Source of the DNA: Thermoproteota archaeon
GTDB lineage: Archaea > Thermoproteota > Thermoprotei > Thermoproteales > Thermocladiaceae
Reading direction: 5' to 3'
Assembly (NCBI GenBank): GCA_013153895.1
Contig: JAADDN010000192.1
Coordinates: 1-6,699 of the forward strand
DNA length: 6,699 bases
Position numbers and translations under genes: made by a program. Below, in pieces: positions 1-5,340 of this stretch (position 1 is the stretch's first letter; each line of letters opens with the position of its first letter). The notes beneath the pieces were generated by a model. It was not told where the DNA came from, searched no databases, and saw nothing but the letters and a program-made list of their open reading frames with translations.

Positions 1-253
1 TGTCTGCTTTTACTACTTGTCCACCGCTTACTCTTGCTGCTGTTTCTGCTCCTGTTAGGTCTGTTATTATTATTATCGTGTTGTTGTAGCTACTATATAT
101 GTGTGCTATTCCCCATCTAAGTTTTCTTCCTCCTACAGTCGTCTGTACTGGTCTTAGCTCTGGTATCTGTAAGTGCAGTATAGGCTTCTCCTCAGCCTTA
201 ACCTCAGCAGGCTTCTCCTCCATCTTCACCTCTGGAGGTCTCTCCTCTGACAT
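1..253 (-). CDS. rps11: Small ribosomal subunit protein uS11 (S11), N-terminal part, runs off the left edge
   Basis: This is the N-terminal 84 codons of archaeal ribosomal protein S11, which sits on the platform of the 30S subunit and contacts 16S rRNA near the Shine-Dalgarno helix. The first ~26 residues are a charged Glu/Lys/Pro-rich extension. The conserved core follows, with WGIAHIYSSYNNT, then ITDLTGAET and ARVSGGQVVKAD, which are diagnostic for S11. The family is usually about 130 residues, so roughly the last third is outside the window. The ATG at 251-253 is chosen because a TATA-like TTATAA (279-284) lies about 28 bases upstream and no Shine-Dalgarno is present, as expected for a leaderless transcript. 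An oddity is four consecutive Ile codons (all ATA) where I would expect an Ile-Ile-His-Ile/Val type sequence. It is cut off from rps4 by an opposite-strand ATPase gene. Confidence 0.96.
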   Translation of the reverse strand, partial: MSEERPPEVKMEEKPAEVKAEEKPILHLQIPELRPVQTTVGGRKLRWGIAHIYSSYNNTIIIITDLTGAETAARVSGGQVVKAD

Positions 254-269
254 TACGTCTAGAGCAACA

Positions 270-297
270 AGAGAACAATTATAACATTTTCTCTAAC
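270..297. promoter_or_regulatory. Shared bidirectional promoter of rps11 (-) and the ATPase gene (+)
   Basis: A self-complementary TTATAA box at 279-284 lies about 28 bases upstream of the rps11 ATG (253) and about 31 bases upstream of the ATPase TTG (313). One TATA box could therefore serve both leaderless genes. It is flanked by AGAGAAC (270-276) and TTCTCTAAC (289-297). The minus-strand reading GTTAGAGAA resembles a purine-rich BRE. The same two flanks with the same 12-base spacing recur at 3103-3130. The promoter role is inferred from position and composition. Confidence 0.6.
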
Positions 298-312
298 ATA
301 CCTAGAGAGAAC

Positions 313-1305
313 TTGCGTAGACACATTGTCCCAGAACTAGAGATAGAGTTCGTAAATAGAGAAGAAGAGTTCAACAAAATACTAAGTCTAGAAGAAGGAA
401 AAATACACATAATAACAGGACCAAGAGGATGTGGAAAAACAGAACTAGCAAGAGAAGTAGAATATACACTAGAAAACGATGAGAAACACAGCATAATACT
501 AATCACATATGAGACAGATAAGACAAATATAACAGTAACCCCAAGAAAAACAATAAAAGAAAATTCAAAAATAGACATAGTTGAAATAATTTCAGAAATA
601 TTAAAAATTAGAGAGCTAGTTAGAAGAAGAATAATCATAATAGTAGATGAGTTCAGAAACATATATAGAGATGATAGAGCTAGACAGATGCTTGAGGTCG
701 AGGCTAACAGAATAAGATACATAAATAAGGAATTGAGAGAACAGGGAGGCTCAATCAAACTAATATTAATCACAAGCGATGCAACAGTAACATACTTGAG
801 AAATATTGTTGGAACAAAAGTACAATGGTACATAATGTGGAACCTTGATGAAAAACCTACATACGAGGTACTACAGAAGCTTAAATGTCCAATAGATCAT
901 CATATGACTTGGAAGCTTACAGGAGGTAACTTAAGAGAGATTGCGATCATTAAATCACATAACTGGAATCTAGAGAAGTGGATTAGGATAAAGATTTCTG
1001 AGTTAATTACATGTTTAAGAGAGTATTCACAGTCTGAGAATAGGAATCTGATAAGTATTATAAAGGAGATTGAAGGTAATGTTGATGAGTTATCTTGGAG
1101 AAAAATATGGACTTACTTACTGAAGAATAATATTGTTATAGAGATTGATGATAGGTTCGATAAGATGAGTACTATTCCTAGGGATGAATCTATAGGATCA
1201 TCTGTTGCTTACCAGGTACCAATCTATTACTATACTATGAAGTGCATTGTTGAGAAAGGTAGTCTAGATGTAGATCCTAGTGATATATTGAGGATGGTTA
1301 AGTAA
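313..1305 (+). CDS. Archaeal AAA+ type ATPase (ATPase_2-like, P-loop)
   Basis: This 330-residue protein looks like the archaeal ATPase_2 family, a STAND-related AAA+ group common in thermophilic archaea whose substrates are mostly unknown. It has the N-terminal FVNREEEF motif (13-20), Walker A GPRGCGKT (36-43), Walker B IIIIVDEF (107-114, Asp112/Glu113), a sensor-1-like LILITSD (150-156), and a TGGNLREI segment (203-210) matching the TGGNP signature of the family lid. The C-terminal ~100 residues are probably helical or winged-helix. No signal peptide or membrane segment is evident. The TTG start at 313 is chosen because it is the only start codon upstream of the conserved motifs and is about 31 bases from TTATAA. 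The gene is inserted in reverse between rps4 and rps11 and ends one base before the rps4 stop. Third-position A falls from about 66% to 21% along the gene (hand count). Confidence 0.85.
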   Translation: MRRHIVPELEIEFVNREEEFNKILSLEEGKIHIITGPRGCGKTELAREVEYTLENDEKHSIILITYETDKTNITVTPRKTIKENSKIDIVEIISEILKIRELVRRRIIIIVDEFRNIYRDDRARQMLEVEANRIRYINKELREQGGSIKLILITSDATVTYLRNIVGTKVQWYIMWNLDEKPTYEVLQKLKCPIDHHMTWKLTGGNLREIAIIKSHNWNLEKWIRIKISELITCLREYSQSENRNLISIIKEIEGNVDELSWRKIWTYLLKNNIVIEIDDRFDKMSTIPRDESIGSSVAYQVPIYYYTMKCIVEKGSLDVDPSDILRMVK

Positions 1306-1306
1306 T

Positions 1307-1897
1307 TTATTGAGCCTGTGCCTGCTCTTTTAATAATCCTAACTGTACCTGTATTGGTGCTGGCTGTCCTGGACCGAATACTGGCTCACCCTTGATAAGC
1401 CTATAATAGTATGGGCTTGTTGGTGCATAGCTTATCTTATCCTCAAGATCTCTAGGTACTAGGAATCCAGGTGCATTAACTATCCTACCATTAATAGCTA
1501 TGTGTCTGTGAACTATGAGCTGCCTAGCCTCATGAATACTTCTTGCTAGACCTTTCCTATAGACTAGGGTCTGTAGTCTTCTCTCAAGTATTGCACGTAC
1601 ATCAAGTCCAAGTATGTAGTCTAGTGGTACATCTGGGTCAGGTATGTAACCCATCTTGTATAGCTTAGCTTTGAACTCTCCCTCAACCTTAGCTCTCTCT
1701 TCAGGAGGCATTGCAAGCATGTTTCTAGCACGTCTCTTGATCTTTTTCAGGATAGTCTTAGCTAGCCAGAGCTCCCTCTTGTTACGTAGACCATACTCTC
1801 CAACGAGCTCTAGCTCCTCCATTAGCAGCTGCTTGTTCCATAGCTTCATTGGCTTACCTTCAATCCACTTTTTCCTTGGCTTCTTAGGATCTCCCAT
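1307..1897 (-). CDS. rps4: Small ribosomal subunit protein uS4 (S4)
   Basis: This is full-length archaeal ribosomal protein S4 (196 residues), a primary 16S rRNA binder needed early in 30S assembly and part of the mRNA entry channel. The N-terminal basic region contains NKQLLMEELELVGEYGLRNKR-type residues at 21-41, typical of archaeal and eukaryotic S9e/S4. The S4 RNA-binding domain spans about 105-148 and includes ERRLQTLVYRKG, ARQLIVHRHIAINGR and the PGFLVP turn. The C-terminus is a Gln/Ala-rich tail. The ATG at 1897 has no Shine-Dalgarno but has TTTTAATA (1925-1932) about 31 bases upstream, consistent with its own leaderless promoter. The gene follows rps9 after 60 bases, whereas in most archaea it follows rps13 and precedes rps11. 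It meets the ATPase gene tail to tail with one base between. Confidence 0.97.
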   Translation of the reverse strand: MGDPKKPRKKWIEGKPMKLWNKQLLMEELELVGEYGLRNKRELWLAKTILKKIKRRARNMLAMPPEERAKVEGEFKAKLYKMGYIPDPDVPLDYILGLDVRAILERRLQTLVYRKGLARSIHEARQLIVHRHIAINGRIVNAPGFLVPRDLEDKISYAPTSPYYYRLIKGEPVFGPGQPAPIQVQLGLLKEQAQAQ

Positions 1898-1924
1898 AGC
1901 TAGGACAGTGCTGTAGAAGGAGAT

Positions 1925-1932
1925 TATTAAAA
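1925..1932 (-). promoter_or_regulatory. TATA-like box of rps4
   Basis: The minus-strand sequence TTTTAATA is centred about 31 bases upstream of the rps4 ATG, in the 60-base gap after rps9. No Shine-Dalgarno lies in front of rps4. This suggests that rps4 has its own start site in addition to, or instead of, read-through from rps9. Confidence 0.45.
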
Positions 1933-1957
1933 GTTGCCTCTCTGAGACTCTTTTTAA

Positions 1958-2461
1958 TTATCTGTAAGCCTTCTGTCTCTTAGATCTAGCATGCTTTATT
2001 CCAGGCTTCTTAGGCTCAGTTCTTCTTGGATCACCCTTAATCATTGATGGATCATACTTCATGTATAGGTCCAGAAGCTCAGGACTCTCAAAATATGCTA
2101 CTAGTCCTCTAGCTATAGCCATCCTGACAGCTGATGCTTGACCCATGACTCCTCCACCTCTCACGTTAACATCAATATCGACCTTAGATACTAGGTTCTT
2201 ACCAGCTAGGAGGAGAGGCTCCATCATCTTTAGCCTAGCCATCTCTATAGGCCAGATCTCTATAGGTACTCCATTTATCCTGACTCTACCTATGCCTGGT
2301 CTTATTATTGCTCTAGCTATGGCAGTCTTCTTCTTACCTACAGCTATGACGACCTTATACTCCCTCTCAACCCTGACCTCTACTGAGGGAATCTTCCTTG
2401 GAAGTACCTCACGCTGTACTACCTCTCCCTTAGAAACCTCTGATGAGGTGACAGTAGACAT
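1958..2461 (-). CDS. rps9: Small ribosomal subunit protein uS9 (S9)
   Basis: This is archaeal ribosomal protein S9 (167 residues), which lies in the 30S head and whose C-terminal tail reaches the P-site tRNA. Conserved blocks are VGKKKTAIARAIIRPG (41-56), GRVRINGVPIE (58-68), EPLLLAGK (81-88), VRGGGVMGQASAVRMAIARGL (about 100-120), DPRRTEPKKPG (144-154) and the terminal KRQKAYR. That terminus ends in Arg, as the tRNA-contacting tail should. It carries about 35 residues before the usual start of the S9 core, longer than the 130-145 residues common in archaea. The ATG at 2461 is kept because it has both a GAGGT site 7 bases upstream and a TATA-like TTTAAAAATC about 31 bases upstream. It follows rpl13 by 47 bases. 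rpoN, often next after rps9 in archaea, is replaced here by rps4. Confidence 0.97.
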   Translation of the reverse strand: MSTVTSSEVSKGEVVQREVLPRKIPSVEVRVEREYKVVIAVGKKKTAIARAIIRPGIGRVRINGVPIEIWPIEMARLKMMEPLLLAGKNLVSKVDIDVNVRGGGVMGQASAVRMAIARGLVAYFESPELLDLYMKYDPSMIKGDPRRTEPKKPGIKHARSKRQKAYR

Positions 2462-2468
2462 AGCTTGA

Positions 2469-2473
2469 ACCTC
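2469..2473 (-). promoter_or_regulatory. Shine-Dalgarno-like site of rps9
   Basis: GAGGT on the minus strand lies 7 bases before the rps9 ATG, complementary to the CACCTCC end of archaeal 16S rRNA. It is the only well-spaced ribosome binding site I see in the window. It fits translation of rps9 from a longer rpl13-rps9 message, while the TATA-like box just upstream would give a leaderless rps9 message. Confidence 0.5.
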
Positions 2474-2486
2474 TCTAGCTTAATGA

Positions 2487-2496
2487 GATTTTTAAA
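2487..2496 (-). promoter_or_regulatory. TATA-like box of rps9
   Basis: Minus-strand TTTAAAAATC is centred about 31 bases upstream of the rps9 ATG. Its context, TAGACAAGTTTAAA, closely resembles the rpl13 promoter context TAGAGAAGTTTAAA (3117 region). The shared purine-rich stretch before the T/A box looks like a BRE plus TATA element. Confidence 0.5.
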
Positions 2497-2508
2497 CTTG
2501 TCTAGAAG

Positions 2509-3081
2509 CTACTGCTGAGACTTAGACTGTGCAGCCTTAGCCTTATGCTCAAGCCATCTCTGCCATACTTCCTGAGCCTTCTTCCACATCTCCCACTTAT
2601 GTGGCTCAATATGTCTCCAAAGTTCCTCTAAAGTCACATATTTAGCTCCAGGTCTAGGCCTATATAGGGTCTCCTCAAAAACTATCCTCTTCCTGTTAAC
2701 ATAGTTTGGTGGTATACCCATGTACACTCTTATCCTCTTCAGAGCCATCCTCCCCCTCCACTGCTTCCTAGGAAGCATACCTCTGATGATCCTCTTCAAT
2801 ATCCTGTCAGGTCTCCTAGGTATCTTTGGACCAGCCTTCTCAGGATTATAATGCGTCCTCCACTCAGAAAGCTTCTTCTTATACCAGTTCAATATCATGT
2901 TGAAGTCTCCAGTTATTATAGCCTTCTCAGCATTCACCACAGTCACCCTCCTGCCCTCTAGAGCAAGCTTAGCAACAACAGACGCAAGTCTACCAGCAAC
3001 ACATCCAGCAGCATCAACAACTACCTCATCAACAACTGGAGGATTCCTCCCAGGCCAGTGAATTACCTGAGCACTCTCCAT
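2509..3081 (-). CDS. rpl13: Large ribosomal subunit protein uL13 (L13)
   Basis: This is archaeal ribosomal protein L13 (190 residues from the ATG at 3081), an early-assembling 50S protein that binds 23S rRNA. Recognisable blocks are VVDAAGCVAGRLASVVAKLAL, then VVNAEKAIITGDF, the NWYKKKLSEWRTHYNP segment, RRPDRILKRIIRGMLPRKQWRG and the MALKRIRVYMGIPP motif. A basic, Lys/Gln-rich tail of about 40 residues follows. The frame is open upstream to GTG codons at 3087 and 3096. I prefer ATG 3081 because it begins just before the conserved region, but the TTTAAA box (3115-3120) is about 30 bases from GTG 3087, so a five-codon longer N-terminus (from 3096) or a GTG 3087 start is possible. It heads the rpl13-rps9-rps4 series and is divergent from the amidotransferase gene. 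Confidence 0.95.
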   Translation of the reverse strand: MESAQVIHWPGRNPPVVDEVVVDAAGCVAGRLASVVAKLALEGRRVTVVNAEKAIITGDFNMILNWYKKKLSEWRTHYNPEKAGPKIPRRPDRILKRIIRGMLPRKQWRGRMALKRIRVYMGIPPNYVNRKRIVFEETLYRPRPGAKYVTLEELWRHIEPHKWEMWKKAQEVWQRWLEHKAKAAQSKSQQ

Positions 3082-3099
3082 GCTCACTTTCCTCACACA

Positions 3100-3130
3100 G
3101 TTAGAGAACTCCTATTTAAACTTCTCTAAC
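3100..3130. promoter_or_regulatory. Inverted repeat around a shared TATA box, rpl13 (-) / amidotransferase (+) divergent promoter
   Basis: A perfect 9-base inverted repeat, GTTAGAGAA (3100-3108) and TTCTCTAAC (3122-3130), encloses a self-complementary TTTAAA (3115-3120). The box is about 25 bases from GTG 3143 on the plus strand and 30-36 bases from the rpl13 start candidates on the minus strand, so a single element can serve both directions. The flanks match those at 270-297 with identical spacing. They may be BRE elements or a regulator site overlapping BRE. Confidence 0.6.
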
Positions 3131-3142
3131 CTAAGAACGCTA

Positions 3143-4543
3143 GTGAGACTACTAGACCTAGATAAGCCACGTATAGTAATATCAGCATTAAAAGGAAAGA
3201 CAGGAAAGACACTGACAAGCTTAACCATAGCTCTAGGACTGATAACACATAAGAAACTTAGAGTACAGATGTTCAAGATAGGGCCAGACTTCATAGATCC
3301 AACATACCACTCATCAGTAACAGGAAGACCATCAAGAAACTTAGACCCATACCTACAAGATCCACAGAGAATAATAGATAGATTCATAACATATACGTTA
3401 GATAGTGATATAGCAATAATTGAAGGCGTTTTCGGACTATACGACATAGCTGAGAGAGAGTCAGGACTAGGAGAGACAGAGAGAGTAGCAGAACTACTAA
3501 AAGCACCAATAATACTCGTACTAGATGCAGAAAGAACAAATAGAACAATTGCTAAGATAGTTAAAAAACTATCGGAAGAAAATTCAAACATAAGAGGACT
3601 AATAGTGACGGGAATAGTCAGAGAAGTACAATATGAGAAGATAGTGAGAGAGCTCGAGAACACGAACATAGAAGCACTAGGATACATTCCAAAGGATAGA
3701 AGTATCGAAGAGATATTTAAGTATAGACATCTAGGACTAGTACCAACACTCGAGAAAGGTTATAGAAGAACATTAATAGAGGTTTTAAAGAACTTCACAA
3801 AGTATATAAATATTGAAAGAATATTAAATATAGCTAGATCAGCACCAACATTGAGGTGTATAGGAGAATTAGAAGATTTTGAACATGTTCAACATAGGGT
3901 AAAGATAGGTATCATATTTGATAATGCATTCACGTTCTACTATCCTGAGACATTAGAACTATGTGTAAATTATGCAGATAGGTTATACATAATTGATTCA
4001 ACAAGAACACAATCATTACCTAGAGATCTAGATCTACTCATAATTGGTGGTGGATTTCCTGAAGTTCTTGCAGAAGAGATATCGAGAAATAGACCTCTCT
4101 TATCAGATGTTAGGAGGTTTCATTATAATGATGGTCTAATATATGCTGAGTGTGGAGGATTAATGTATCTAACAGATTTCATAGTCTATAACAACTCTCA
4201 ATATGATATGTGTAAGATATTTGAAGCATGTACATACATGCTTAATAGACCTGTAGGTCATGGCTACGTGCTAGGAGAGATAGTACATGACTGTCCTATT
4301 GGTAGTATCGGTACTCATATTAGAGGGCACGAGTTTCATCATAGTAGAATATATGTTAGAGATAGTGAAGCTAGAACATATATGAGACTTATCAGAGGTA
4401 GAGGACTAGGAGATGGTAGAGATGGTCTAGTTAAGAGGAGGACCTTTGCCCAGTATACTCATATTCATCCTAGCTCATACAATCATATTTATAAAATTAT
4501 TAATTATGCAGTGTCTAGAGGTTACAGTTACGAGAGACAGTAA
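3143..4543 (+). CDS. CbiA/DsrN-family glutamine amidotransferase (candidate siroheme a-amide synthase)
   Basis: This protein (466 residues from GTG 3143) belongs to the CobB/CbiA/DsrN family, which uses ATP and glutamine to amidate acetate side chains of tetrapyrroles. The ATP-binding half has a P-loop KGKTGKT (17-23), FKIGPDFIDPTYH (44-56), the family signature TGRPSRNLDP (60-69) and IIEGVFGLYD (92-101). The C-terminal class I glutaminase domain has IGGGFPE (301-307), catalytic YAECGGLMYL (Cys337), RGHEFHHS (394-401) and a THIHP segment (439-443) with the expected catalytic His. The frame opens at ATG 3080, but GTG 3143 is preferred: it is 25-26 bases from the TTTAAA box, and the ATG would lie upstream of the promoter. 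Proximity to dsrB favours DsrN (siroheme amidation for sulfite reductase). Cobyrinate a,c-diamide synthase (CbiA) remains possible. Confidence 0.85.
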   Translation: MRLLDLDKPRIVISALKGKTGKTLTSLTIALGLITHKKLRVQMFKIGPDFIDPTYHSSVTGRPSRNLDPYLQDPQRIIDRFITYTLDSDIAIIEGVFGLYDIAERESGLGETERVAELLKAPIILVLDAERTNRTIAKIVKKLSEENSNIRGLIVTGIVREVQYEKIVRELENTNIEALGYIPKDRSIEEIFKYRHLGLVPTLEKGYRRTLIEVLKNFTKYINIERILNIARSAPTLRCIGELEDFEHVQHRVKIGIIFDNAFTFYYPETLELCVNYADRLYIIDSTRTQSLPRDLDLLIIGGGFPEVLAEEISRNRPLLSDVRRFHYNDGLIYAECGGLMYLTDFIVYNNSQYDMCKIFEACTYMLNRPVGHGYVLGEIVHDCPIGSIGTHIRGHEFHHSRIYVRDSEARTYMRLIRGRGLGDGRDGLVKRRTFAQYTHIHPSSYNHIYKIINYAVSRGYSYERQ

Positions 4544-4549
4544 ATAAAG
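4542..4549 (+). promoter_or_regulatory. Weak TATA-like box before the winged-helix gene
   Basis: AAATAAAG overlaps the stop codon of the amidotransferase gene and is centred about 29 bases before the ATG at 4575. With no Shine-Dalgarno in the 31-base gap, a separate leaderless start for the winged-helix gene is possible. The box is weak, and co-transcription with the upstream gene is equally likely. Confidence 0.3.
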
Positions 4550-4574
4550 TTTCCACGATAGAATATATAGATGT

Positions 4575-5336
4575 ATGGATATTCTACAGGAGCTCGTAAA
4601 CAGTCTCTCGGAAGTCATAGATCGACATCTAGATGATATAGAATTATCAATTCTACGAGTATACTCATACTATGGTAGCATATCTCTCTACAAGGCATCC
4701 ATGCTTGCAGGTTTTGCAGTTAGCACAACATATAAGAAAGCTAAGAAATTACTCGAGCTTGGTCTTCTACGTTCAGACTCATTACATACTCATAGAATAA
4801 CTGTGAAAGGTCTTCTACAATGTATTGCTCAGAAAGTTGAGGATGCACCATTCATGATAAATAAGATAAAGCTAATATGGAGAGTTGATGCTAAGTTTGA
4901 AGAATTATGTTCATATCTTATAGTATTTGCTCGAAGTTTAAAAAAGATGTGTATAAGTCTCTCACAGGTAGATAATATAGATGATTTTAGGAGTACTGCT
5001 AGATACATATTTACACCATTAATGTATTATCTGCTAGCAGATACCATAGGTGTGAGACCTCTCTCAGATATAATATCTAGAATATTGAACGTGAGATCAG
5101 AGATAGTTAAAATGTGTGAGAAACTTATAATTAAATCGTTTAATGATTTCTTCGTGATATTTACGTTAAGAATGTTATCTATTATTGCAGGTAGTAAGTC
5201 TAAGGCTGTAATATTGTTGTATAATGGTAAGAATGATATTGATATAATGGACCTATGTAATAATACGATTGAGGAGATAAAGTACAGGATTAAGAAGTTT
5301 AGAGAGAAGAATATTGATATATGTGGGATTGAGTGA
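4575..5336 (+). CDS. Winged-helix DNA-binding protein with an unrecognised C-terminal domain
   Basis: This 253-residue protein has an N-terminal winged helix-turn-helix at about residues 20-88. Helix 1 is IELSILRVYSYYG, helix 2 is SLYKASMLAGF, the recognition helix is VSTTYKKAKKLLELGLL, and the wing is SDSLHTHRITVKGLL. This layout is typical of archaeal MarR/ArsR-like or PadR-like regulators, but I do not recognise the exact family. The remaining ~160 residues are predicted mostly helical, with hydrophobic stretches near 145-158 and 191-206 that look like helix-packing cores rather than clear membrane spans, and five scattered cysteines (112, 126, 181, 228, 250) that do not form a CxxC motif. 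No known ligand domain is evident. It lies 31 bases after the amidotransferase gene, probably in one operon, and ends 4 bases from dsrB. A role in regulating these genes is inferred from context only. Confidence 0.75.
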   Translation: MDILQELVNSLSEVIDRHLDDIELSILRVYSYYGSISLYKASMLAGFAVSTTYKKAKKLLELGLLRSDSLHTHRITVKGLLQCIAQKVEDAPFMINKIKLIWRVDAKFEELCSYLIVFARSLKKMCISLSQVDNIDDFRSTARYIFTPLMYYLLADTIGVRPLSDIISRILNVRSEIVKMCEKLIIKSFNDFFVIFTLRMLSIIAGSKSKAVILLYNGKNDIDIMDLCNNTIEEIKYRIKKFREKNIDICGIE

Positions 5337-5340
5337 GGTC

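Noticed and set aside
99..284. Plus-strand open frame of 61 codons over rps11
   Set aside because: It is antisense to the conserved S11 coding region, has no independent promoter, and its Ser/Thr/Gly repeats mirror the Glu/Lys/Pro repeats of the S11 N-terminus.
279..833. Minus-strand open frame of 184 codons opposite the ATPase gene
   Set aside because: It is antisense to a gene with complete AAA+ motifs, its product is low-complexity Ser/Ile/Leu-rich, and it has no recognisable domain. It reflects the A-rich codon use of the real gene.
3112..3687. Minus-strand open frame of 191 codons opposite the amidotransferase gene
   Set aside because: It lies wholly over the conserved ATP-binding half of the amidotransferase and is Ser/Ile-rich with no motif. 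It is a shadow frame.
3143..4543. Amidotransferase as the Ni-sirohydrochlorin a,c-diamide synthase CfbB of coenzyme F430 synthesis
   Set aside because: CfbB belongs to the same family, but nothing here points to methanogenesis and the dsrB neighbour favours siroheme. It cannot be excluded by sequence reading alone.
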